Part shown: piece after piece, positions 21,642 to 33,100 of the stretch | Layout of the letters: each line of letters opens with the position of its first letter | Position numbering within the stretch: the first letter of the stretch is position 1 | Assembly: GCA_914767885.1 (NCBI GenBank) | Contig: CAJZBQ010000024.1 | Coordinates: forward strand, 248,001-312,000 | Reading direction: 5' to 3' | Source: Blepharisma stoltei | Taxonomy: Eukaryota > Ciliophora > Heterotrichea > Heterotrichida > Blepharismidae | Length of the DNA: 64,000 bases | Notes under the pieces: model-generated | What the model was told of the DNA's origin: nothing | Seen by the model: only the letters and a program-made list of their open reading frames with translations | The model's database searches: none | Made by a program: the position numbers and the translations under genes

Positions 21642-23509
21642 TTAAATTGCTAAATTTTCATCTTTAAGCTTGTTTTCTTCATTTTCAAGAATTTTAACCT
21701 GTAGTTTGTTGTCTAATTTTAAAAGCCCAAAAAGCTTTAGAAATCCAAATATAATGGCTCCTCACGCTAATGCTCATGGAAAAACTGTTAAAGCAGCTGC
21801 TGTTTGGGCTGCAAGAAAATAGCCTTTGCTGTCTTGCCAAAAACAACCATAAGAATCTGTTATAAACCCAGGGAGAAATGTTCCAAAGCCTGCCGGCATC
21901 ATAAAAGTCGCAGCAATGTTAATTGGATCATCAATTTTCAGCCAATTTCCTACTGAATACCACAAAATAAATCAAATTCCTGTAATAATCCCAACAATTC
22001 CTGCTTGTCATGGCGTCGTATTAAATGCAGAAGATGCTATAGCAACTTGGCCAGCAATGAATCCTTGATAAATTGATATATAATGTGTATTTAAATCGTG
22101 CCTGAACATAAGAATAATCATATAACTTGTTATCGCTGAAAGCGATCCACAAATTCAGCTATTAACAGCTCCTAATCCTCTGGAAGAGTCAGTTGGAGCA
22201 AGTGATACAGTCAAGCTAATAATGCCAAGCATTGTTAAAGCTGCTCCCAATGCATATATGACGTAATTCCCAATATTAAAAAACTTCTCAGTCTTATCTT
22301 ATCTTATAGAATTTATATCGTTTAACGTCCACTACGAGGTGACAAACCCCAGGTACTATCACTCGCCTTCGTCGCATCGGGCCCACAGGTCGCTGGGATG
22401 GCCTGCTTCGATCACCAGGGTGCTTCTTGGGAAAGTGTTCCGGCTTCGACGGCTCATGGATGAGCTACTTGCTTGATACATGGGTTGCTTTTCCGAAAAA
22501 CCCCCCAAAAAATGGGATTTTTCTGGTCAGCTGTCGGCAAAAAAGGAAAATACGTAGCCTGGGACGTAACGCCCAGTTTCATGCTAGGGAGTTGCCCGAT
22601 TGGTCCTAACGGATTCTGCTGAGCTTCCACTTTCCAACTCCGTGCCCTCCTTCCCCACGAGGAAAAATCCACCCCCGAGATTAGACTAGGACTAGGCTCT
22701 GAACACCACCAGAATTGCTTACCTAGTATTGCCGTCCATCTCTAGAATGGTAAAACCTTGCCGGATAAAATTAAAATATGAATCGAGGCTGCATGGCCGG
22801 GAGGCCATGCCCAGACGAAGACGCTATATTTTAATAAAAAAAAAAAAAACTTCTCAGTCAGTTTTTCATATTTTCCAGCCCTTCTTCCTGAAATAACAGC
22901 TCCCATAAGCCCAAAACCACCAGCTACTAAAAATATTTGTATAGTTCCCCCAAAATCTACCATAGCAGCTTCAAATTCTTGAAATTCAATCATAAGCCAT
23001 CCTCCTCCTCCTCAATCTCAAGCTACAACAACTGGCCATATAAAAGCCATAATGCAAAAGGAAATAATTGGGTATACAACAAATCTTACTTTTTCCACTA
23101 TTGCACCATTTATAATAAAAACTACAAAAATTCCAGATAATCCAAAATAAGAAGCACAGGAGCCATGATATTTTTCTTTTTGTGTTAGTCATTCGTCTCC
23201 ACCAAAGAATCGTCGGCCTATAAATTCATTGTGGTAAGCGTCGCCAAATGCAAATGCATAACCAACCAGCCATCATGCTGTAATGCCTACAGAAAACTGA
23301 AGCCAATTTTTTAATATTATGTGCTTTCCGAAGCCTCGACGGCAGATTCCATATTCCAGCATTGTTAAGCCAATCTATTTAGCAGATACCAAGCCTAGAT
23401 ATAATGGGATATCTCCGACGGATAGCCATCTTAAAGGGCAATTTATATTGGGTAAATTAGATGGAGGTTTATAAGGTTCTGCAGGCTCGTAAGGCTCATC
23501 ATAAGGCAT
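21642..23509 (-). CDS. AMT: Ammonium-transporter family protein, paralog 2
   Basis: 428 aa after removing a 15-nt intron and a 566-nt SINE unit. Closely related to paralog 1 along its length (GLTMLEYGICRRGFGKHIIL, WGDEWLTQKEKYHGS-type loop, WICGSLSAIT, YQGFIAGQVAIASSAF, IDDPINIAATFMMPAGFGTF). As in paralog 1 both twin-His positions are Phe (DFGGTIQIF, DDPINIAATF). The N-terminus has a YEP-rich leader (MPYDEPYEPAEPYKPP) absent from paralog 1. Many TGA codons encode W. The acidic C-terminus (ENEENKLKDENLAI) differs. The pair is a tandem duplication older than the SINE insertion. Confidence 0.88.
22294..22843 (-). mobile_element. SINE-like insert in AMT paralog 2, 550 bp
   Basis: Minus-strand head TATTAAAATATAGCGTCTTC, tail GATAA repeats. 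Perfect 16-bp duplication AAAAAACTTCTCAGTC (22278-22293, 22844-22859). Removal gives KLTEKFFNIGNYVIYAL. A near-hairpin (GGCATGGCC around the head) is shared with the copy at 53 kb. Confidence 0.92.
23375..23389 (-). other. 15-nt intron in AMT paralog 2
   Basis: GTATCTGCTAAATAG between YLGL and IGLTMLEYG, identical position to paralog 1. Confidence 0.9.
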
Positions 23510-24526
23510 TTATATTTTCTGAATAATTATAACTATAAACCATAAGAAAGAAGAATTTCAATAATAAATGATGATTTTTTTATTGCATCGAAATATCTGA
23601 TATGGAATTTTTAAAGAATTTATACCATTAAAAATGGAATTTTTTCTGATAAGTAATGAAGAAGCTAACTTCACCCTTCGCTGGCGTGCAGAAATAATGA
23701 AAAATCCCTATTTTGAGGAAAAAACTCACTCTCTGTGAGCAAGAAAAAAAGTGTTTGTAGTATAAAAATTTTTGATAAAAAATATTTTATACATTTTAGA
23801 ATACCTAATTATTTAAATAAAAGCATACTTACTGGTAACCGCTGTCCTACTTTTATATATAATATAGGATAGTGGCTAATACTATAAATGATTTTAGTTA
23901 TTATAATTAGGTATTCTAATTTTTGTTTTCATCTTTCTAAAAAAAATATAATCTAAAAGTGACAATATTTATTAAACTTCTAGTTTATTCTATGCTATCA
24001 TAAACAGGCTGCATTTAAAACATAAATTCAAATTAATTATCCCTTTTCAATATTTTCGAAAAAAATTTTTTTTTTTGCTCGCTTAAGAAGGGAAAAGCGA
24101 ATAATTAGCTTTTACTGAAAATTTATTATTTCATTAAAAACTTGATTAAGCACTCAAAGAACTTTAACTTTGAATATCCGCTATTCAACAACTAACAGTA
24201 TATAATCTGAAATGCCATTGCAGAAATTCAGAACTTCAAACCTAACCTTATAATATCTGGTGTTATTGTATAATTTCATATAAATGCAGTTAAATCATTA
24301 TGAAATAAACTCGGAAAGTTTCTTTAAGAAAGTATAATTAGCCTTTCTAATTTAAAAGTAACATAAAAATGCAAATTAATAGGTTGCTGTGTGCACAAAA
24401 ATTGACTAATTGAGTTCTAAATAGAAAAAGAGATAAAATATTCCGTTGTGCAATTAGAATATGTGCTGAGTAACTCTAAATCTCGTATAATAAATTCAGT
24501 TTTCTAATCCTTATTGCAGAATTGAA
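23510..24526. other. Intergenic, with a hairpin element at ~23805-23920
   Basis: AGAATACCTAATTAT and its complement ATAATTAGGTATTCT bound ~115 bp whose centre (TACTGGTAACCGCTGTCCTA) resembles a segment near 42.06-42.15 kb on the opposite strand. Around 23650-23760 a very decayed family-B MITE is possible. No gene seen. Confidence 0.5.
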
Positions 24527-24760
24527 ATGAATGCTATTTATAAATATATGGAAAGTCAGAATAAACCCGTAGCTGAAGAATCAAAAGAAATTGCCCAAGA
24601 AACAGAAACTAAAGCTCAAGAAGACCAAGGACCTCAAAAGTCAGGCTTGGTTTGGTCTTCAATGAATGGAGAATTAATCATTTCCAATTGCGATTTTACA
24701 GGTGCAATCCTCAGTCCTGAAAATAAGAAGCTCATAGATTACCTACAAAGCCTTAACTAA
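24527..24760 (+). CDS. Small unknown protein, 77 aa
   Basis: ATG at 24527, TAA stop, no TGA. Acidic Glu/Gln-rich N-terminus (AEESKEIAQETETKAQEDQ) and a compact C-terminus (GLVWSSMNGELIISNCDFTG) whose pattern recalls a pentapeptide-like or beta-strand end. Not recognised. Coding status rests on frame length and composition. Confidence 0.5.
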   Translation: MNAIYKYMESQNKPVAEESKEIAQETETKAQEDQGPQKSGLVWSSMNGELIISNCDFTGAILSPENKKLIDYLQSLN

Positions 24761-24917
24761 GATAATTTTAAATCAAACTAAGTCAATTCTTCACAGATGT
24801 ACTTTATTTTTATATGTAAGTTTATAAGGGTTTCTATTTAAAGTATTACTCATATCAAAAATTTAATTATTCATAGATTTTATTAAAGCATATACTAATA
24901 GCTCAAGCAATCGATAT

Positions 24918-27007
24918 TTATGTCAATTCTCTCATGCTAAAAGAATCTAATGATGAAGCTCTTTTTTTATACGTCAAAATAAAGATTATCATCATTGCAA
25001 TCGAACTAGGAATCGAAATAAGGGCCAATAGAGGGCCAGTTGCACTGCAGATTTCTGGAGTTGTAGAAAAGCTTGCAGCAGCTTTATCACACTCATTGCT
25101 AAACCAAGCACCTGATTCTCCGAATCACGAAATTGTTGCTATAACATTAAGTATAGGAATTATTGCAGCATAAGCCTAAATATTATTTACATAATTTGCA
25201 TAAGGAAACCCATAATTCTTCCCAAAAATTATCATCAGTAATGAATATCCAAATAAAAATGATACCGCCAAAGCTAGTGACTGAAAAATGATATAAGCAT
25301 TCGAAGCCGCATACAATGAGCTATACATTTTGCAGGTTCCTAGATCTTTGTCTATTAAGCACTCATAGCTTGCCAGGCATCCTCAAGGCAAGTCATTGAA
25401 GTTGTCGTTACATTTATTGCAATGTGTGATTGATCCAATTCAGCTTTTATTGACTGCTGCTCGAATGGTTCATTTATCGTTTAAAAATGAAAATAAAATT
25501 AAAACCGCATTTGCTATCATTATGAAAAGCACTATTAAATACCAATAAAATTCTTTCAATCCAAAAATAATTCGATGTTGCGTTAAATCTGAGTATTGAT
25601 ATAAGTCATCATCTCTATGATAGTAAGTTAAATAAATTGAAAACAAAGCGAGTAAAATAAAAAAACTCTCAAAAATCGCAAGTTTTGGGCCACTTCGGGC
25701 ACACACACTCGTTCCAAGAGGATTTTCTGATACTTCGCTGCATCTTATATCATAACTTGCTTCGCTTAAATAAAATCATAGCGAAACTCCTAAAGTGTGG
25801 AAAAACAGCATCAAAGCACCAATCATTGTTAAATAAGCTTCAGAACCAAAATATTTCCCTGCTAAAAGCATTATCAATTTTTCAAGTAAAATCATTCCCA
25901 TTACCCCGGATAAAATTTCTAACTCCCCCCCTTTAAATTGGAACTAAAAATTTTGTTCCAATTTAAAGGGGGGATAATTTTTTTTTTAAAAAAAATATCA
26001 GTATAAAATTTTTTATAAAAAAAAATTTATATATAAAAAATTTAAAAAAAAAATTCAAAAACTTATTGCGTTAGATTAATAAATTTGTTTAATAAAATGC
26101 TATTTACTCTTTATCCTTTGAAATAAAGAAAGATATAACTAAAATTTCATTATTAGTTAATACGCCACTATTAATTGGCATCAAAATTATTTGCACAAAA
26201 ATTATTATTTTTATTGATAAAAAAAAAATTAAAAAAAAAAAATTTAGAAAATTTATCATCAAAGTGCTAATTTTGTTTAAATAAGATGTTATTTATACTC
26301 TATTCTTTAAAATAAAGCAAGAAATAAGTAAATTTTGAAATTTTATAAAGAATTCCTATTGAATTTATATCAAAACTATTTAAAAATAAAAAATATTATT
26401 TTTATCAAAAATTTTTTTGAAAATTTTTAAAAAAAAAAAATTAAATTTTTTTTTAAAATTTAACAATTAAGGATAATAAATTTATTTAAATAAGATTCTC
26501 TTTATACTTTCATCTTTAAACAAGAGCAATATATGACTAAATTTTTAATTTTAGTTAAGAAGAAACATTGAACTTATATCAAAACTTTTTAGATAAAAAT
26601 TATATATATAATTTTTTTTATTATAAAATTAAATTTTGTTCCAATTTAAAGGGGGCTAATTTACCAAAAAAGTGGAAATTTTACCTATATTTTGTTCCAA
26701 TTTAAAGGGAGGGGAGTAAGCTAATGAACCCTGAAGAAGCTTTATAAATATCATCAAATGACTTGCAAAACCCTATCGAATTTTCAGCTTGGCAGGCAAA
26801 TTTCGCAAAACATTCCATCCCTCATGATTCATAAGCTTCGGGGCAGTCTTTACATTTAATCAAGCCTAATTCAATAGTATTTTCTCCATAAGCAAGCCCA
26901 ACCCAATTAGTGCTTGAAATATTAATGATAAATAAAATCAGACAAGTCATTATTAGTCCAATAGGAATTCAAAACGTTCACCTTGGCCAAATTGATTTTT
27001 CTTCCAT
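24918..27007 (-). CDS. Duplicated Cys-rich multi-pass membrane protein
   Basis: 425 aa after removing a 15-nt intron and a 797-nt MITE. Each half has a tryptophan-rich hydrophobic segment and a Cys cluster of similar spacing: CKDCPEAYESWGMECFAKFA and CNKCNDNFNDLPWGCLASYE, then GFCKSFDDIYKA and GTCKMYSSLYAA. This indicates an internal duplication. At least six hydrophobic helices are seen (LIMTCLILFIINISS, LAIFESFFILLALFSIYL, WYLIVLFIMIANAVLILF, LALAVSFLFGYSLLMIIF, AYAAIIPILNVIATIS, LLALISIPSSIAMMIIFILTY). TGA reads W five or more times. Family not recognised. Likely surface or endomembrane protein. Confidence 0.75.
25176..25190 (-). other. 15-nt intron in membrane-protein gene
   Basis: GTAAATAATATTTAG splits FPYANY and AYAAIIPILN, in frame with a terminal TAG. 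Confidence 0.85.
25920..26719. mobile_element. Family-A MITE, ~797 bp, as IES
   Basis: TAA (TTA on the gene strand) at both ends. Starts CTCCCCCCCTTTAAATTGGA with the palindromic module and ends with the two-copy module (TTAAAGGGGGCTAATTTACC ... TTTAAAGGGAGGGGAG). Removal gives SGFIS-L-EILSGVMGM in frame. Confidence 0.92.
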
Positions 27008-27127
27008 ATTATAAAGAAACCAATCTCTAATTAATTTTAATTTATTAATTAAGTGCCTCAAAGACCTGCTTTCCTCCATTAAAGCCTCTTTTTTGACTTC
27101 CCATTTTAATTAAAACCAATCTAAAAA

Positions 27128-30100
27128 ATGATTCTGATATTCTTATCATTATTTTTCTTATGCTTTGGGGGCGTAATCTATCCTAAAACTCCTCGTCCCA
27201 TAATCGCCTCTCGCAATAACATGAACGCAGCTTCTGATTATACGTTTTATTTTCAAATTTCCAGCTATGCTCCAAGCAGCTCAATTTTGACGATTACTTT
27301 TCCTTATCCTTATCCCTCAGGCTTAGGAATTACTACCTGCTCAGCTCTAAACTGAAACCAAGCATCTATTTCTTGCTCAGTCAGTGGAAAATCAGCAATT
27401 TTAAACGTCGGAGAACTGAGCAACGCAAATGCGAATAACACTTATTCTGTTACAATTTATGGGGTAAAAAATCCAAGCATGATGGGAGGAACTGGGATGT
27501 TTTCTCTGCAAACCAGCACTGGGATTAATATTATTGACTACTGTGACTGATTTGGGGAGCTTGGAATTACATCTAATATAAAAACAATCAGTTCAGCTTC
27601 AGTGTCCTGCACTACTAATTGTAAAGCAGGACAGTCAGGGACTTATGATATTTCTTTTACAAATGCAGAAGTCTACGAAGTTGGAGCAAGACTTTACATT
27701 TTGTTCCCAACAAGTTTAACGCTATCATCGACTCCATCATGTACGTCGACTCAAATAACAGGAATTACATGTAAATCAGCAAATAATTTAGTGACCATTT
27801 CCGCTTTAACTTCAGCTTTAAATAAAGGGGCGAACACTATTACATTTACTAGTGTAGGAAATCCAGCTGTCAGTGGAAATGTAGGGACTTTTGATATTTA
27901 TAGCTTTCAGCCTGTTGTAAATACGATGTATGACGCTGTATATGGAGTAACTGGGCCAACATTGACAAGCAATTTTATTACTTCTATAACAGCCTGCCCG
28001 ACAACTGGTGGAAGCTGCACAGGAAGCTACCCAAATGTAGGGCTCGGGTATACCCAATATTACTATATTAATTTTGTAACAACAAATCCTATTCCTTACG
28101 GTGGAGCGATTCTGCTTACTTTTGTGTCAGGATTCACATTGAGGACTGACTCTTGCAATATTTATTATGGGCTTTCTAACCAAGGCTACACTGAGGATGA
28201 CCAAATTTTGTGTAATGTCGACACTGCAGCTGGAACCTTAACAATAACGAAATTCGCTATGTTTTTAGGAGGGACAATAAGCTTAAAAGTCATTGCTACA
28301 AATCCTACAACTTCAGGGACATATTCATCTTTTTCTGTTTCCACTTATTATGATACTGGGATGACTCAATTAATTGACACTGGAACTATGGGCTCTATAG
28401 TAGTAGCAAATTTCCCACAGCCGAATAAATGGGACATTACATGAAGTGGTGCATTAACTGTAGGCAATGGGGTGACAGCATCTATCATTTTTCAGCCAAA
28501 AACATCGTCACTTTCAGCTCCTTCAGTTTCTTTTCAGTTCAATTTCCCCACTGGGTTTTCCTTCAATGGAACTCCATCTGGGTTATGGCTTCCAAACAAC
28601 GTGTTTCCTGACTATTCAGCAACTGTAACAGCTTCAGGGAGTCCTTTAGTCATTACTTTTGCTACAGCTGGCACTGACAGCATTCCTACTAATAAAGATA
28701 ACAGACTCCAAATTTTAAGCTCTGGGACTGGAATTGTGCTGCCTTCTATGCCTGGGCATTATTTTATTGAAATGATAACTCTTAATGGTGGAAGCCAAAT
28801 AGAGGGATTTTTGTATGAAATGATTGTATTGCCTGCATCTATGAGTGGTAGTGCAATGACTTATAGTATTGATACTGACGTTATGAGCTTATATGAAATT
28901 AAATTTACACCTCTAATTGACATCCCGTCTGGATCTGTCCCTGATTTGCCTCAGCAAAGCTGGGGAACTATAGATGTCCAGTTTCCAACCATGAATTCTA
29001 ATTGGCAAAATTTATGGCCAATTGATCTAGGGACTGGTGGAAGTGATGGGACATTGATAGCTTGTAAAGGAATTTCAAACATTGAGCCGTTTTATGGAAG
29101 CAGGATCACTTGCAAACTTTTAACGGCAGCTTCTGTAAGCACTTCTACATATGTTACAGTCAGAATTACAAATTTCAAAATAATTTATGCATATGTGCCT
29201 GTCACAGTCCATATATCAAATATAATTAATCCAGCAACTGCTGATATTTATCCCTATTTAACGGTTGTGAGCTATTCTATTACTCAGAGAGTTTACCAAA
29301 CTTTAAATTCAGCTACTTATACACATCCCTTGACAAGCTATAGTGATAATAACCCATCGTTGCCAATAGTAAACGGGAGGTCGCAAGATCCATATGGAGA
29401 CGGAACTGCATTGATTTCATTTGCGCCTAATACTGTCAATATGGACACAATAATGTCGTTTATCCTATGAACAGAAGGAGACATTCAAACTGGTGGGACC
29501 TTATTGATAAAGTTCCCAAGCACTTATCCATTACCTGACTCTGCAATTAGCTGTTATATAAATTATAAAACAGCCCATACTTGTTATACATATCCAGTTT
29601 CTGGCTGAATTTCTATATTAAACACACAGTTTACCATTTATAATCATGTGGAATATACAGTGACAGTTCATGGGCTAACAAATCCAGTAGAAGTTGTAGA
29701 CCCAGCTATGCCTTCAATGGTAGTTATCACAGGATATGTTGAAGAAGAGTATGTGTATTTTCATGATTTTAATTATTTTGACCCAGGAGCTATTGATCCT
29801 GTTCATGTATTTCCAAGCTCTTATAATGCTTTAGCTACAGATATAACATATACATGACTGTTTACATGTGCAGATGATATTCCTGCTGGAGGTAAAATTG
29901 TGTTGACTTTCCCTAAGACAAATTATGTTTTAAACACCTATCCGACCCCTACCTGCTTATTCTCAGGGCTTGATGACGAAAGTTCAACATCTGCAGTCAC
30001 TTGTACAGTTATTGGAAATACAATAGAAGTAACAAATTTTGCTACCTATACAGCCGGCAACGAAATACAGATCTTAGTATTTAATGTGCTGAATCCAGCG

Positions 30101-33100
30101 ACTACTGGGTATACTGATTATTTCCAAGTCGCCACATATTCTACTTCCGATCTCTTAATGGACGCAGAATATTATATCCCTAAAATTTTGATTACTGCAC
30201 AAGCATCAGTCGGGCTGCTTACTTTTATAGATTTTTATGCCAATCCTAATAATGGTGGGGCGTTAGGGGATTATACAGTTTCTATTCTTCCCTCTGTGAC
30301 TGTCCCTAATGGGTCTTATATAATCATCACTTTTCCTTCAACAGAGTTTTCTAACATGGCAACTAGTCAAACCTGCACATTATCTGGAGGGTTAACAACT
30401 TTATCAACCTGCTACAGTGATGGGAATAATATTGTCACTGTAATAACAGACGACGACTATGTAAAAAATGCTCTTTCAGCACCTATAAATATAACTGTTC
30501 ATGATATTACGAATTTTGCAGCAGGGCTAACTAGTGGTGTGGTTGATGTTGAAATTTATTCATCAGGAGTCTTAATTAATACCAGCCCTGAAAATGAATC
30601 AAATAGGAAAGTAACGACAGGGCAGGCGCCAGGGAAAATTTACTTAAAAGGGATAACTTCTTCTCCTGATAACCCTGATGAGCTTGCTATTTTTAATTTA
30701 ACGTTTTCTCCTGCCACCAGCTTCAATTCTTCATGCTATATTATCGTTGATTTTCCTAGTGTTTTTGCAAGAGACCTCAGTGAAAAAATGGTTTGCTCGT
30801 CTCCTGAGCTAAGCAATTCTACAGGTACAGGGATTATTTGTGCAGCTAGTGGCTACCAGATGAAAGTTTATAATACAAAAGGCTTTGATGTCAAGAAATT
30901 AGAAACTTTTACTATTAGCCTAAACCATTTAAGAAACCCCAAACAAGGAAGTGGACAGTATAATTTTATTTTTTATACAGCCTGTGGCTATGAAATGCAG
31001 GATTATGGGACTTATTCTTACACTAGAGCTTATCAGTCAACCCCAGCTAATATGTATTTAAGCACTGCGACTACAACTGGGACAAGCATTTTATATGCTT
31101 CTGAACAAGTTTATTTGGTTTCTACAATAGCTTCTTATTTCCAGAGCACAAGTAATGATTTGGTCTTTATTGATTTTCCTCTTGGATATGATGAAGATTT
31201 TGTAGGGGATTCTATAGTCTGTAAATCTGACGTTGAGTCCTCACAAAATACCGTCCCATGCACTTATGAATCTAATCGTGTAAAAGTTTCTGCTTTTTCT
31301 GATAGTGTAAATACACTTTATTTTACTGAATATGGGGTTTCTGTTATTGGAATAGAAAACCCAGACTCTATTGGCCAAGCACGATTTTTAAAAATGAGTT
31401 TATATATGAGCTCACAAGACCTTATATTTGCAAAGACTTTTGACAATCTAAATAGAGCAGACCCATTTTATTATAACCAGCAAGGCATTTTGGTGACTAT
31501 GAACAGTGGAAGTGGGTTTTCATTAAATGCTGGGACAAGGACATGGGCGATGAATGCTAATATAGACACTGGGTCTCCACAAAGTGTCTCCATAACCCCA
31601 ACCTTAACATCGTCTACTTGCTATGTGGTACCTTCAAATATAACATTTTCAGCAGGAGATTTTATTAAGACTTTCCAAGTATCATGTGACATTAGCTCTG
31701 TATTAGGCTATTTTTATATAGAATGAAACTATGATGGGACTTGGCCAAGAAACTATTGGTCACCAATCCCGAGAACTAAATTCCAAGTAACTGATAATAG
31801 AGATGAAACAATTACAATTGGCAGTATAGGAGTTGTACCTCAAGGAGGGGAAAGCTTCCCAATTCCTATAGCACTATCACACCCTGTTGACAAACAAATG
31901 GTATCGTTATTTGCCTATTTTTGAACTTTACCACTTAAGTGTGGAAATTTTTTTCCGTGTGTGAAAAGAGGATTCCACATATAGCCCTTTTGATTTCACA
32001 TGTGGAATCCTCTTTTCACACGCGGAAAAAAATCCACACTTAGGTGGTAAAGTTCAAAAATAGGCAAATAGCGATAGTTGCACTAGGAAAAATTGGGATT
32101 ATGCCAACTGGATCAAGTATTTCTCCGAATTATTTTATTTTTGAAGGAGGAGATTATGAGAAGACTTTTGTGGTGGGAATTGATAAAACGTCATATGGGC
32201 TGACAGGACAGATTTTGGTGGAAAAGTCAGGGGTGGATGAAGTTCAATACAGCTTGACTGCAAGTGGGCTTACTTATGCTGTAGGGTCTGAAGAGACTAC
32301 GCCACCTATTATAGCTGATTATCAAATGACATCTGTAAGCAAAACTACTGCTGGACTTACTATTACTGTGGATACTGCCAGCAATGTATATTGGATGCTG
32401 TCAAGATATGGGACTCGAGATCCAACTGCGAGTGAAGCTAAAGCAGGTGCTCTGCCTTTCCCTACGTGAAATACAAAAATTTTTAAAAAAAAGATATTTT
32501 GATATTTAAGTGATAATTATTATAATAAAATCTCTAGCCAATTCTATTGAAATTTAAACTGCATGTATTTTACAAATTAAATTAATTTTTACTTCCAATT
32601 TTTGCAATTTTTGAAAATCAAATTACTATAAAATTTATATATTATGCATTGCCTAAATTACTTATCTAGGCTTACATTTTCACACATGAAAATATAGAGA
32701 ATTGACAATGTTAAATTTTCTCCAACACTTGAATAAAATTTCCATATGTGAATTCTCTATATTTTAACATGTCAGCCTAGATAAGCAATTTAGGCAATTG
32801 ATTAATAAATTAAAAAAAAAATTAACCTCTTAGGTAAGCGAAACAAAATTTTTTGTTTGATTTACTGAGATGAAGAGTAAGCAATGCAGGAGATTTGCAT
32901 GATACTCCTGTATTTGGACATATCTACGAATATACCACTGTTGCTACAAACAGGCTGCTATACAATATAACAGTATCAGGTCTTAAAGCTCAAACAAACT
33001 ATACCATGCATTTCGTAGTCATAAACCTTGGTGGAGTTGCTGCTACAAAAGTCCCAAACATCGTTTTCACAACGACTGAAAGATACAGAATTGCTACTTT

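Noticed and set aside
22427-22672. ORFs on both strands in the GC-rich block
   Set aside because: Shadows within the SINE of AMT paralog 2; GC-richness creates open frames.
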